Shown here piece after piece: positions 42,215 to 49,511 of a stretch of DNA of 49,853 bases. Source of the stretch: a virus; IMG/VR virus record IMGVR_UViG_3300025168_000132, positions 1 to 49,853 of that record; one strand, 5' to 3'. How positions within the stretch are numbered: position 1 is the first letter of the stretch; each line of letters opens with the position of its first letter. The notes below the pieces were generated by a model. It saw only the letters and a program-made list of their open reading frames with translations. It ran no database searches and had not been told where the DNA came from. Position numbers and translations under genes: made by a program.

Positions 42215-43206
42215 CTCAATTTCTCCGTGATGCCTACAAAGTGCGACTTACCATCACGTATAGGCACGTTAATGTGCAGGAAATCTCCGTCCGATTTAAC
42301 TAATTGAAGTCCATATCCATGCGACCAGTTGCTAGGATTTTGGTGCATGTATAGTTCTTGGAGTTCGCATAGGCAACCTGGGTTCCATGCCCCAATAACT
42401 CCAGCAGATATAGTTCGTATGTGGTAACTGTCAGCACGGTGACTGTGCGCAAAGACCACATTCCCGCCGAACCTTTCCGCATGAACTTTTGCTGCGTTTA
42501 CGGCAGTCGAAATGCCATGCACGAAATGACACTTGCCCAGCTTGATAGTAGATGGAAGGCCAAGGTCATGGTAATACTTGCCCTGCCTATACAGTTGTAT
42601 GCTTCTGTCACTTAAATGCAGTACATGCTCTGTTCCGTAGAGCATACGCAGGTGTTCAGCTTCAACGGATACATCAGGGGCACCGTTCCTTAGTGCATTG
42701 GTGACGCAGTATTTTTCAATGCGTGCTTCGTGATTGCCTTCAAGAAAATGTATCTCTGCACCTGGGGCAGCCTCTTGAATTTTATCTAACAAATCGTTGC
42801 CCGCTGCTACGTCTTCGTCGAATTTATAGGTGGACTGCTCGACGTACCCTAATGTGTGGTGCTGGGCAAGGAACCCCCCGCAATCCAAGAAGTCTCCCAT
42901 AATTACAATCTCTTTAGGCTTAAGAGATTCGAGGTCTCCAAGCATGGCAGCAACAGCAGGCTTGTGCATCTTGCACCCATGCACATCGGGTATGATGAAC
43001 CTAACGTAGTCAGTCTTGCGAGACTTAGTACGCTTTCCCTTGGGGGCACTAAAGTCAGACGACCTGTAGTCTTTCAGACTTTGCTCTGTTCTCTCTAGCT
43101 TTTCTTCCGTCGACTTGAGTTTTTTCTTAAGAGATTCCAGTTCCCTGATGTGCTTCTCTGTCTGCTCAAGAATATCAGAAGCTTTATTTCCTTTTAAGTG
43201 TGCCAT
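42211..43206 (-). CDS. calcineurin-like metallophosphoesterase (331 aa)
   Basis: Metallophosphoesterase motifs are clear: PDVHG (residues 73-77), GDFLD (104-108), GNHEAR (157-162), then CHFVHG and VVFAHSH in the C-terminal half. These supply the two-metal Asp/His/Asn ligand set. The first 60 residues form a charged coiled coil (LESLKKKLKSTEEKLERTE). Related phage enzymes act as nucleases, phosphatases or nucleotide phosphodiesterases. It is part of the leftward replication/recombination arm, directly upstream of small genes. ATG 43206, GGAG 7 bases upstream. Confidence 0.85.
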   Translation of the reverse strand: MAHLKGNKASDILEQTEKHIRELESLKKKLKSTEEKLERTEQSLKDYRSSDFSAPKGKRTKSRKTDYVRFIIPDVHGCKMHKPAVAAMLGDLESLKPKEIVIMGDFLDCGGFLAQHHTLGYVEQSTYKFDEDVAAGNDLLDKIQEAAPGAEIHFLEGNHEARIEKYCVTNALRNGAPDVSVEAEHLRMLYGTEHVLHLSDRSIQLYRQGKYYHDLGLPSTIKLGKCHFVHGISTAVNAAKVHAERFGGNVVFAHSHRADSYHIRTISAGVIGAWNPGCLCELQELYMHQNPSNWSHGYGLQLVKSDGDFLHINVPIRDGKSHFVGITEKLR

Positions 43207-43453
43207 CTGCCAACTCCATTACGGCTCGTTTTAATGTGGACACGGCCAGCCTTGGCCTTCCAAGCATGGGACCGAATGTATTTGTTACCCTCTGCCACGT
43301 TCTCGTTTTAATTTCTTCTGGGCTATTTATCCAGATGTCTGTAAGGTCATGTACTATTTCTTTTTGTTCACCCGTAAGTGAATCGTAGAACCCTGATTTA
43401 TTGTCATGCTCTATAGACATTAAAGCTTCGGTCGCTTTGTTTTTTTTACTCAA
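43184..43453 (-). CDS. hypothetical helical protein (89 aa)
   Basis: Family not recognised. Predicted helical with a possible HTH region (EIKTRTWQRVTNTFGPMLG). TTG 43453 overlaps the upstream stop (TTGA), so it is a coupled start. A GTG at 43486 lies inside the preceding gene and is less likely. Its 3' end overlaps the phosphoesterase start by 23 bases. Could be a DNA-binding accessory to the phosphoesterase or resolvase. Confidence 0.55.
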   Translation of the reverse strand: MSKKNKATEALMSIEHDNKSGFYDSLTGEQKEIVHDLTDIWINSPEEIKTRTWQRVTNTFGPMLGRPRLAVSTLKRAVMELADGTLKRK

Positions 43454-43713
43454 GACTTGCCCTGCCTTCCCCAGCAAAATTCCCACTCATGTGTCTCAAG
43501 AATACAAACCTTTGGTATCTGAACATAAGGTCCGCAACATGTCACGCCGTCCGTGAGGGTCACAGCAAGAAACTGTGGAGTATCTTTGAGAAGGAAGCCT
43601 GCTGTCACGCAAGGCTCTATAGTTTCTTTTAATTCTTCGAGCGTTTCTTCTAGGTCGCTCCACCTAGACTCTTCGCACTCAGCGTCTATCCATTTAACAA
43701 CAACCAACTTCAT
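43450..43713 (-). CDS. conserved small phage protein (87 aa)
   Basis: A short protein of the type often seen beside replication genes in phages: a strand VVVKWIDAE, an acidic helix (SDLEETLEELKETI), then GFLLKDTPQFLAVTL and a final strand IPKVCIL. The layout resembles small conserved phage proteins of unknown function that I know from many siphoviruses and podoviruses. Strong AAGGAGG site before ATG 43713. No function assigned. Confidence 0.6.
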   Translation of the reverse strand: MKLVVVKWIDAECEESRWSDLEETLEELKETIEPCVTAGFLLKDTPQFLAVTLTDGVTCCGPYVQIPKVCILETHEWEFCWGRQGKS

Positions 43714-43738
43714 CGCATACCTCCTTGCAGCGAGACAG

Positions 43739-44197
43739 TTATTTATTTGTACGTCTACAATACTCCGCGATCAAGAGGGCATCAGCAGTTGCGTGTGTCA
43801 CATCAACAAAATCTGGGAACAAATCCTGTGCTAGCTGCTTATGTCTGTTCTTCCAGTCAGTGTTGGATTCGCCTTTCTCTCTCTTTAGACCAAGTTCTTT
43901 ACACCAAACTGCTGGCCTTACTTTTTCAAAAGGAATGCCGGATGCTGTCATCAGCCCTAATAGCATTCCAAATGACTCTCCAAACTTAAAAGTGCTAGCT
44001 ACTCCTTGTCCCGGCATTGAGTTAACGGACTCAACGACAGCTTCGCAATCATGGATTCCGTACCACAGTAGTTTGTTCCATATTTCCTCGTAAGATTTAT
44101 CTGTCTTTACTACAACGCAAGCATCGCCATTCGAGTTAATGGCACAAATTGCGCCGGACTTTCCTGGGTCAACGCCGATGTAGTACTTGCTGCTCAT
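43739..44197 (-). CDS. RuvC-like Holliday junction resolvase (152 aa)
   Basis: The RuvC/RNase H-type fold is readable: IGVDPGKSGAICAI with Asp10, AVVESV with Glu56, an intermediate helix (MPGQGVASTFKFGESFGMLLG) and VTHATADALLIAEY with Asp139. These are the acidic catalytic residues of the family. About 150 residues is the usual size. It resolves branched DNA made during recombination or packaging. The start overlaps the upstream gene as ATGA. It fits with the SSB-like, Sak3-like and YqaJ genes nearby. Confidence 0.88.
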   Translation of the reverse strand: MSSKYYIGVDPGKSGAICAINSNGDACVVVKTDKSYEEIWNKLLWYGIHDCEAVVESVNSMPGQGVASTFKFGESFGMLLGLMTASGIPFEKVRPAVWCKELGLKREKGESNTDWKNRHKQLAQDLFPDFVDVTHATADALLIAEYCRRTNK

Positions 44198-44421
44198 TCA
44201 AGTTCTTTGGGGTCACCACTAATGCATATCATGTCCGTGTAAGTGCAGAGTCCATGCTGCACTGCCTGGAGCAAACCGATAAGCTTGTGGCTCATGACTT
44301 CATTCCGTTGCGCAAACTGCAACACAAGCTTAGTTAATTCATAATGCAGCAGGACATCCTCCCCACTGATTAGAACGTTACCTAAGTTAATGCCATCTTC
44401 AGGCTTTTCATTTTTAGACAT
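44194..44421 (-). CDS. hypothetical small protein (75 aa)
   Basis: A helical centre (HYELTKLVLQFAQRNEVMSHK) and a polar tail with CTYTDMICISGDP. The family is unknown. An excellent AAGGAGG ribosome site before ATG 44421 supports expression, and its stop overlaps the resolvase start. Possibly a resolvase-associated accessory. Confidence 0.6.
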   Translation of the reverse strand: MSKNEKPEDGINLGNVLISGEDVLLHYELTKLVLQFAQRNEVMSHKLIGLLQAVQHGLCTYTDMICISGDPKELE

Positions 44422-44454
44422 GCGGTCCTCCTTGACCCACGCATATTATACCAA

Positions 44455-44910
44455 TTAGTTTCGGCTAGACCGAAGAGCGGCCCTTAAACTGCTTCTCAAT
44501 GACACGCCATCCTCAGCCATTTCCATCATCTCTTTCCTGCTCTTCTCCCTCTCGCGATCCTTCTCTATCTTCTCCCGCTCTCGCCTCACAGCTGACTCCT
44601 GTCGCATCTTCTCCTTCTCTGCAGCTTCAGCAAAAGGGATAAGGTTCTTGTCCCTGAAGGCATATTCCAGGGCCGTGTACCGCTCCTTGTGCCAATCGCT
44701 CATATGTAGCCCATCAATTGCAAGCTTGCACGTTTCAAGGTCGTTGAATTTAAGAGTCTCAACGATCAGTTCGTACTCCCCTGATCGGTGTCCCTTTGGT
44801 TTAAACCTGTATCGTGAATGATACTTTTGATAATGCTCGACGACCTCTTTGACATCACGCTCTGTTGGTTCGTATTCATCGCCGCCATGCTTATTAAATA
44901 GCTCGCTCAT
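44455..44910 (-). CDS. phage replication-associated protein (151 aa)
   Basis: Residues 20-95 resemble the C-terminal segment of phage replication initiators or helicase loaders: VVEHYQKYHSRYRFKPKG, then YELIVETLKFNDLETCKLAI, an aromatic DW, and AFRDKNLIPFAEAA. The last 50 residues are a highly charged coiled coil with Glu/Arg repeats. GGAGG precedes ATG 44910. It lies just before the resolvase cluster and after the strong terminator. I read it as a stand-alone relative of the domain, and the partner is likely outside the window. Confidence 0.6.
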   Translation of the reverse strand: MSELFNKHGGDEYEPTERDVKEVVEHYQKYHSRYRFKPKGHRSGEYELIVETLKFNDLETCKLAIDGLHMSDWHKERYTALEYAFRDKNLIPFAEAAEKEKMRQESAVRREREKIEKDREREKSRKEMMEMAEDGVSLRSSLRAALRSSRN

Positions 44911-44928
44911 AATAACCTCCGTGAATAT

Positions 44929-44980
44929 AAAAACCGCTCATCCACGCCAAGGATCAGTGAACCCGTGGCGTGATGAGCGG
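44929..44980 (-). terminator. very strong rho-independent terminator (minus strand)
   Basis: The arms CCGCTCATCCACGCCA (44934-44949) and TGGCGTGATGAGCGG (44966-44980) pair over 15 bases with one bulged C. On the minus strand the hairpin ends in a T-run (TTTTTATATT). It sits just after the stop of the Sak3-like gene, so it should end the recombination transcript before the next leftward cluster. Confidence 0.95.
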
Positions 44981-44997
44981 AGAGCAAGATTATACTT

Positions 44998-45798
44998 CTA
45001 AAATTCTTGGTCGGGAACGTCAGAACCTCCTTCTTTTTCCTTTCTCTTATTCTCGATCCGAACTTTTGCGGCCTTCACAGATTCATCAAGCATATTATGA
45101 TGACTGCGAATCCACTTAAAATTCTTACTGGCATCGGCCCGAATCTTATCAACTCCCTTATCTGACCGAGCCTTTTTCATCTTTTCAATGATCGCAAACA
45201 TGACATCATCGTCACCCACCGGACGATTGTCATCGGCGGCAACAGTCACTTGACCGTCAGAATTCGCGGCAATGTCTTTTGCTTTGATCCTGGCAGCAAG
45301 CGTTGCCGTTCGGTTCTCCGGCGCTGTGCTGTTTACTTCTTGTACAGCTGCTGCAGCCCTAGCAGTCGTCACACCACTGTAACCTGACTCCAGAGGATCC
45401 TTAGCCCAAAGCTCATAGGCTAAACCGAAATGCATCGCCAGTGCCATGCAAGCTCCTCGCCGGTGAGTGTCAGTAATGTCGCGAGAAGTAATCTTGTCAA
45501 AAGGAATAGAGTTATTCCGATGATCCATGATTGCCTGCGGCACAGCAGGTGTTCGCATTCCTTCCGAATGTTTAATGCGAATCATCAGGTATCCACCGAC
45601 CGGGGCTTTAAACAAGATGCCACCATCGGGTGCCTCAAGGGTTTCAACAGTCCAGCCCGGTGCATGCTCTCGCATCAGCTGCATCGTCCGAGCCCAGTTT
45701 ATATACGAGGCGCTGAATGACCCTCCTCCCTTTGTCTCTACTAAATTTTTAGTCGCAACTCCGGCCATGTTTGGCAGGCTATCGGAATGTTCGTACAT
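44998..45798 (-). CDS. Sak3-type (DUF1071) single-strand annealing protein (266 aa)
   Basis: The signature of Sak3/DUF1071 recombinases is visible: SYINWARTMQLMREHAPGW, then GGYLMIRIKHSEG, PQAIMDHRNNSIPFDKI, SRDITDTHRRGACMALAMHF and LAYELWAKDPLES. The N-terminus begins MYEHSDSLPNM and the C-terminus is Lys/Arg-rich with a helical tail. ATG 45798 is chosen because AAGGAG lies 9 bases upstream. A longer reading would overlap the exonuclease in another frame and lacks this motif. It anneals ssDNA made by the YqaJ exonuclease upstream, a Red-like pair. It ends just before a strong terminator. Confidence 0.88.
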   Translation of the reverse strand: MYEHSDSLPNMAGVATKNLVETKGGGSFSASYINWARTMQLMREHAPGWTVETLEAPDGGILFKAPVGGYLMIRIKHSEGMRTPAVPQAIMDHRNNSIPFDKITSRDITDTHRRGACMALAMHFGLAYELWAKDPLESGYSGVTTARAAAAVQEVNSTAPENRTATLAARIKAKDIAANSDGQVTVAADDNRPVGDDDVMFAIIEKMKKARSDKGVDKIRADASKNFKWIRSHHNMLDESVKAAKVRIENKRKEKEGGSDVPDQEF

Positions 45799-45817
45799 CT
45801 GCTCAAGCTCCTTATAG

Positions 45818-46765
45818 TTATTTAATTTTCCTGGCCCGCATCGTAATAAATTCACGAGCCGCCACGGTATACTCACTTCGCTTTTGAATCGAGCGAACAA
45901 TCTCTCGTCCATTAGGCATGCGAGCAATGTTCGCATCCCCCATTGCGTATTCAACTTCGGCCTTAAGAATCTTTTCCTTCGACTCAAGACCTCTCTTTTG
46001 CTTCCGAAGGTCTTCGACCTGCATCCATTTTTCAACCAGCTCATCTTCTAGATTAATAACAACACCCTCTCGAACGCTGTGAAGCTTGCTAATAATCTCT
46101 GGTGTTTTGGGATGTTCCCAGTCGACAGGTGGTGGGTTGTCTGCTTCGACTCGCTGCATCATGTCAGCCGAAGCATCGATAATCGCATCGATAATGCTAT
46201 CGTCCCGAGGCACCACATAAACACGATGCTCAAGGCCAACCCAAACCGGAACATCGCATCGCTCGGTTTCGGTGACGGCCATGTGCTGCTGGCACTGGAT
46301 GAGATACTCATTCGGGATTGCATCCGTTCCTTCCTCTCCCCATTCGGCATACATCTCCGAGGTCTTCGCTTCGACAGGAATGTAGTCAAGCGCGAATGAC
46401 CATGGCAACTTCTCTAGATTTACCTCTTCAGAGCACCACAAGGCGTCAGGTGTGCATGAAAGGAAGGTATGTTTCGGATGGATCAGCATCGGGCAATCCA
46501 TATAAAGCGTACCACCCACTCGCTGCTGATACATCGACAAGCAGGCAGGCTCAAGCGCGTGACCTCGACGCATTGCGTCCGTCATTGGATCGTGATCGCT
46601 CGGATCCTTTTTCTTCTCCATGAAAACATCGAGCGCCTGCCCATATCGCGACATGCCCAATACTTTTGACGACTCGCTCGCCCCAATAGTTTTCTTCCTC
46701 GCTTCGTACCATTCTTTTGTGTACGCCATCGGGCCGGTAACAGGAAGCTCTTTTGTCTCAGCCAT
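45818..46765 (-). CDS. YqaJ-type (lambda-exonuclease-like) recombination exonuclease (315 aa)
   Basis: The YqaJ exonuclease core can be read: WYEARKKTIGASESSKVLG (residues 19-37), RRGHALEP with Glu72, HPKHTFLSCTPDALW with Asp107, the PVEAKT motif (E132, K134), and IPNEYLIQCQQHM (150-162) with the Q-x-x residues that bind DNA ends. It degrades one strand from dsDNA ends, giving substrate to the Sak3-like protein. ATG 46765 follows GGAG at 7-8 bases. An upstream start at 46861 adds 32 hydrophobic residues that overlap the adjacent gene and are implausible. C-terminal 90 residues are a charged coiled coil. Confidence 0.9.
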   Translation of the reverse strand: MAETKELPVTGPMAYTKEWYEARKKTIGASESSKVLGMSRYGQALDVFMEKKKDPSDHDPMTDAMRRGHALEPACLSMYQQRVGGTLYMDCPMLIHPKHTFLSCTPDALWCSEEVNLEKLPWSFALDYIPVEAKTSEMYAEWGEEGTDAIPNEYLIQCQQHMAVTETERCDVPVWVGLEHRVYVVPRDDSIIDAIIDASADMMQRVEADNPPPVDWEHPKTPEIISKLHSVREGVVINLEDELVEKWMQVEDLRKQKRGLESKEKILKAEVEYAMGDANIARMPNGREIVRSIQKRSEYTVAAREFITMRARKIK

Positions 46766-46976
46766 TATCGTTCTCCATTTCAATAACATTTTTAACAATG
46801 TGCCGGTCAACAATAACCAAAGCACGGTAATCTTTATTCTCTTCGCTCGGGCCGGTAACAATCACTCGCCCAGTCTTTCGGTATTCAGGATCGAGAGTTG
46901 ATGTCTCGCTGAAGGCAAGCTTACTGCCGACAGCCCCCTTTAACCAGACCACATTTTTATAAGGAACGACCAGCAT
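46758..46976 (-). CDS. hypothetical small protein (72 aa)
   Basis: Beta-rich (MLVVPYKNVVWLKG, RVIVTGPSEEN, YRALVIVDRHIVK), with no recognisable family. ATG 46976 is preferred, because GGGGGGT lies 6 bases upstream. An ATG at 46991 is less good. It overlaps the exonuclease start by 8 bases, so it is co-translated with it and may be an accessory or inhibitor of that enzyme. Confidence 0.55.
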   Translation of the reverse strand: MLVVPYKNVVWLKGAVGSKLAFSETSTLDPEYRKTGRVIVTGPSEENKDYRALVIVDRHIVKNVIEMENDNG

Positions 46977-46977
46977 G

Positions 46978-47793
46978 CTAGCACCCCCCATTCATGTGTT
47001 TGTTCCAGATTTTACGCCGACCACTTGGTTTGCATCTAGGCATCAGTACATCAATCCTCTTCCATATTGTTTGAATCCTACCCTTTTTGAAAGGGCGATC
47101 CTTTGAGAAGTGTTGCTCCGATATATACGCTCTTCTCTCGTGCTTGGCTAAAACTTTTTCCACGGTATCTGCAATTTGTTGAAAGCTCAGACCGCAGTGC
47201 TCGCGGAGAAACCGGATCAGCCTATAGACGGGTCTGTTTTCAGCATCGAAAACATACCGCTGATTCTTTCCGTGACCCACGCTTCGCATCCCAGTCGGAG
47301 CCTTCTGGTTGACAGCCTGCATCCTCCGCTTCTTCTCAGCCAGCCCTTCCTTGATCCTCTGCGAACGAAGCCTGCTTTCAAACTGAGCGAACCCAGCTTG
47401 CATCGTGAAGTTAAGTTCGCCATAAGGTGTAGACATGTCGATGTTATCGCGCACTGAAACAAGCGTGATGTCATCTTTGTGCCATGCTTCCATCTGGCTG
47501 AGTGCGTCCGAGCTTCGCCGGAACGCTCGGTCAAGAGTGCTAATGATAATCACATCTCCAGAGCGGAGCTTTGAGCAGAGCACTTTCGCCGTCTTGCGTT
47601 TCCTGAACTCAATCTTAAACGCTGACTCCCCGCCATCGACAAACACGCCACCCCACTTGAGGCTTTTATATTTGTCGTTGGTGAGTAGCAAATTGTACTG
47701 TTGCTCAACCATCCTCTTCTGTGCATCGAGTGAATAACCGAGCTTCTCCTGCTGATCGGTTGACACTCGGATGTATCCGTAAGCCTTGCTCAT
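46978..47793 (-). CDS. serine recombinase / resolvase (271 aa)
   Basis: The N-terminal catalytic domain has YGYIRVSTD with Ser11, then FVDGGESAFKIEFRKRK, SGDVIIISTLDRAFRR (the R-x-x-x-D-R catalytic area), and TPYGELNFTMQAGFAQFE. The C-terminal part (GFAQFESRLRSQRIKEGL, then LSFQQIADTVEKVLAKH and a basic tail) is a DNA-binding helix-turn-helix. At 271 residues it is a small-to-medium serine recombinase, not a large integrase. It could invert or resolve DNA, or integrate the phage. No attachment site was found beside it. ATG 47793 follows GGAGAATGAGCA, a leader shared with the neighbouring gene. Confidence 0.85.
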   Translation of the reverse strand: MSKAYGYIRVSTDQQEKLGYSLDAQKRMVEQQYNLLLTNDKYKSLKWGGVFVDGGESAFKIEFRKRKTAKVLCSKLRSGDVIIISTLDRAFRRSSDALSQMEAWHKDDITLVSVRDNIDMSTPYGELNFTMQAGFAQFESRLRSQRIKEGLAEKKRRMQAVNQKAPTGMRSVGHGKNQRYVFDAENRPVYRLIRFLREHCGLSFQQIADTVEKVLAKHERRAYISEQHFSKDRPFKKGRIQTIWKRIDVLMPRCKPSGRRKIWNKHMNGGC

Positions 47794-47810
47794 TGCTCAT
47801 TCTCCAAGGG

Positions 47811-48143
47811 CTAGTCGTTGTAGTGGTAGTAAAAATTCCCCTTCCGAATCGTTCGGTCACCGTTGCTGTGCCAATACCTATTGCCACGCTGTCGGGTCCA
47901 GTTTCCATTGCTGTGAATGTAGGTATTAGGTGAAACGCGAAGACTCCGTTCGCCGTTGCTGTTCCAGTACCTATTGCCACGCTGATACGTTCGGTCACCG
48001 TTGCTGTGCCAGTACCTATTGCCCTGGCGATACGTCACCGCATCAGGCTCTCGAACGGTGTAGCTCTTGCCGAAATAGTACCAGTTCTGCGCGAGTGCAT
48101 CACTCGCACCCGCAATAATAATCAACGCAAAAATAAATCTCAT
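47811..48143 (-). CDS. secreted tandem-repeat protein (110 aa)
   Basis: A signal peptide (MRFIFALIIIAGASDALA) is followed by five imperfect copies of a 14-16 residue repeat of the type RQGNRYWHSNGDR. The repeats are rich in Tyr, Trp, Asn, Gly and Arg, suggesting a small beta-repeat. No family recognised. ATG 48143 follows GGGAGAATGAGCA. Being secreted and surface-like, it could be involved in superinfection exclusion or in surface binding, but this is inference. It lies between the serine recombinase and an HTH region. Confidence 0.7.
   Translation of the reverse strand: MRFIFALIIIAGASDALAQNWYYFGKSYTVREPDAVTYRQGNRYWHSNGDRTYQRGNRYWNSNGERSLRVSPNTYIHSNGNWTRQRGNRYWHSNGDRTIRKGNFYYHYND
47816..48084 (-). 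repeat. intragenic repeat units coding for YWHSNGDR-type motifs
   Basis: Short near-identical DNA units (for example TTGCTGTGCCA followed by a variant of GTACCTATTGCCA on the plus strand) recur through the 47811-48143 gene, giving the five protein repeats. The copies are similar enough at DNA level to suggest recent duplication. Confidence 0.7.
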
Positions 48144-48160
48144 TGCTCATTCTCCCTCTA

Positions 48161-48289
48161 TTAAATTGTTTCATCTCCGTGAATTAAAACATTAATCACA
48201 AGCGATATCATCGCATTGTCCACTCGCATTTCAGACATGTGCTCCGACATCTCCGGTGACTCGCTTACCGTCACCAAAAAATCAGGCAC
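48161..48289 (-). CDS. tiny hypothetical protein (42 aa)
   Basis: Read from the minus-strand gap. GTG 48289 overlaps the stop of the HTH gene by 8 bases. The product has PDFLVTVSESPEMSEHM and a hydrophobic end (MISLVINVLIHGDE). The ribosome site is weak, and this is a tentative call. It may be a small accessory of the HTH protein. Confidence 0.4.
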   Translation of the reverse strand: MPDFLVTVSESPEMSEHMSEMRVDNAMISLVINVLIHGDETI

Positions 48290-48515
48290 TCGCGGCAACT
48301 CTCTTCTTTCTTCCACTTTTCTTCTCCGAAACTATTTTCAAACCAAGAGCGTTCATGATCGCTGACAGAGTCTGCCCACAACCATCGCTCTCTCCACGCA
48401 GGTATCGATAAACGGTCTCGGGGCAAAGGTCTGGGCATCCCTTGACGACCGCATAAGCCGACACCCCCAGCTTGTCCTTGCGCTCTTCGATTGCTTCCCT
48501 AATTAGATTATCCAC
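48282..48515 (-). CDS. XRE-type HTH protein (77 aa)
   Basis: A helix-turn-helix region is visible: KLGVSAYAVVKGC, then ETVYRYLRGES, and the following helix LSAIMNALGLKIV, which match the Cro/CI-type HTH order. A basic tail follows. GTG 48515 with AAGGGAGG 8 bases upstream, overlapping the previous stop by 8 bases, is the best start. A longer reading lies in another gene. Likely a transcriptional regulator of the leftward early genes. Confidence 0.68.
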   Translation of the reverse strand: MDNLIREAIEERKDKLGVSAYAVVKGCPDLCPETVYRYLRGESDGCGQTLSAIMNALGLKIVSEKKSGRKKRVAASA

Positions 48516-48870
48516 TGAACGGACCTCCCTTCGGGTCTTCGATTTCGTCCGCAACAAACTCTTCATACCGCAGAATCGCTTCGTTGACTCGGCCCAACGT
48601 CTTGGAGTCCATCTCGCACTTTTCCCTGGCATTCAGCAATGCTTTGAATAGCATGCTACTGATCGTAACGTATTTGCCACATTCTTCGGCCACAAACGCT
48701 TCAGCATTCGCGCATGCTGCGGCAAGTATCTGCTCAATGTCACTGGCAGGTTGGTCATCATCGCCATCAAGAAAATCCTTGTCAAATTCAATGCTCAAAT
48801 CTTCCTCGCTCTCTGGCTCGCGCCATTCTTTCGGTTGCTTGTTCTTCCATCGGTGATTATTATTCTTCAT
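48508..48870 (-). CDS. acidic hypothetical protein (120 aa)
   Basis: No family recognised. The first 50 residues are basic then strongly acidic (SEEDLSIEFDKDFLDGDDD). The rest is helical with VAEECGKYVTISSMLFKALLNA. ATG 48870 is preferred with AAGGA about 8 bases upstream. A start at 48909 gives 13 extra residues with no ribosome site. It overlaps the HTH gene start, so the two are coupled. Acidic small phage proteins next to regulators may be DNA mimics or inhibitors, but this is speculative. Confidence 0.6.
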   Translation of the reverse strand: MKNNNHRWKNKQPKEWREPESEEDLSIEFDKDFLDGDDDQPASDIEQILAAACANAEAFVAEECGKYVTISSMLFKALLNAREKCEMDSKTLGRVNEAILRYEEFVADEIEDPKGGPFSG

Positions 48871-49036
48871 CCTTGAAATCCTTTCCGGCTCGAAGCCGAT
48901 AAAATCCATATGCTTGTATTGCCATTTTATATGTTCTCATGAAATCGTGATTATCTTTACGGGAATCCATTTCAGATTCCATCAATTCGACAACTGCTGC
49001 AAGCGCAACTCCACGGTCTCGCAGAATCCTGTCCAT
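48860..49036 (-). CDS. small hypothetical protein in alternate frame (58 aa)
   Basis: ATG 49036 follows GGGAGG at 8 bases. The product MDRILRDRGVALAAVVELM... is helical, with a charged tail. It overlaps the end of the 48982-49143 gene by 55 bases in a different frame and the start of the 48508-48870 gene by 11. The good ribosome site argues that it is real. Confidence 0.5.
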   Translation of the reverse strand: MDRILRDRGVALAAVVELMESEMDSRKDNHDFMRTYKMAIQAYGFYRLRAGKDFKDEE

Positions 49037-49143
49037 TCCGTCAGCCTCCCTGCCGCCTCTAAATCGTCGAGTAACTGGTGAATCTCCGACAGGTCAAGCA
49101 GTCGGTGTTCGACCGTAGTACTTGTGTTCGTGGGGGAACTCAT
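48982..49143 (-). CDS. small hypothetical protein (53 aa)
   Basis: ATG 49143 follows AAGGAG at about 10 bases. The product begins MSSPTNTSTTVEHRLL and is helical (LDLSEIHQLLDDLEAAG), acidic overall, with a C-terminal VELRLQQLSN. It lies 6 bases after the 49150-49509 stop. No family recognised. Confidence 0.55.
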   Translation of the reverse strand: MSSPTNTSTTVEHRLLDLSEIHQLLDDLEAAGRLTEWTGFCETVELRLQQLSN

Positions 49144-49149
49144 TAACAA

Positions 49150-49509
49150 TCAACTCCTTCGATCAAACTTCAAATCTTCCGGTATGGGTCCGGTCGATTC
49201 GTATACGTCCGAGTCGCCCTTCCACTTTGCCAGGAGTTTCTCGCCGGTCGAGTCGTCGATGTAATAAGTCCACCCGTTCCAGTGAATGTACATGCATCCC
49301 TCTCGGGCATCAATCTGATAATCTTCACCATCGACCTTCTCAAAATGCAGAGAGGTCGTCAATCCCTTCCACTTCTCAAGAGCAGTCTCTACTTCGCAGG
49401 CAACCGTCTCTGCCGCCATGCTCTCGGGCTGATGCTCTGCCGGAATGCTCTTGATTATTTCAACCAAGCTTTCAACGCAACCATACAACTCTTTTACTGC
49501 ATCGATCAT
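49150..49509 (-). CDS. hypothetical protein (119 aa)
   Basis: The first half is helical (AVKELYGCVESLVEIIKSIP, and ALEKWKGLTT). The second half is a mixed alpha/beta region (YQIDAREGCMYIHWNGWTYYIDD). No family recognised. Start chosen at ATG 49509, because GGAG is 7 bases upstream. The ATG at 49515 is only one base after the AGGAGA site. The same GGAGAATGAG leader is found in front of 47793 and 48143. Confidence 0.65.
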   Translation of the reverse strand: MIDAVKELYGCVESLVEIIKSIPAEHQPESMAAETVACEVETALEKWKGLTTSLHFEKVDGEDYQIDAREGCMYIHWNGWTYYIDDSTGEKLLAKWKGDSDVYESTGPIPEDLKFDRRS

Positions 49510-49511
49510 AC

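Noticed and set aside
45799-46044. N-terminal extension of the Sak3-like protein
   Set aside because: It would overlap the exonuclease gene in another frame, is strongly basic and unlike the family start, and ATG 45798 has a good ribosome site.
46766-46861. N-terminal hydrophobic extension of the YqaJ exonuclease
   Set aside because: It overlaps the 46758-46976 gene, resembles a shadow membrane helix, and ATG 46765 has a proper GGAG site.
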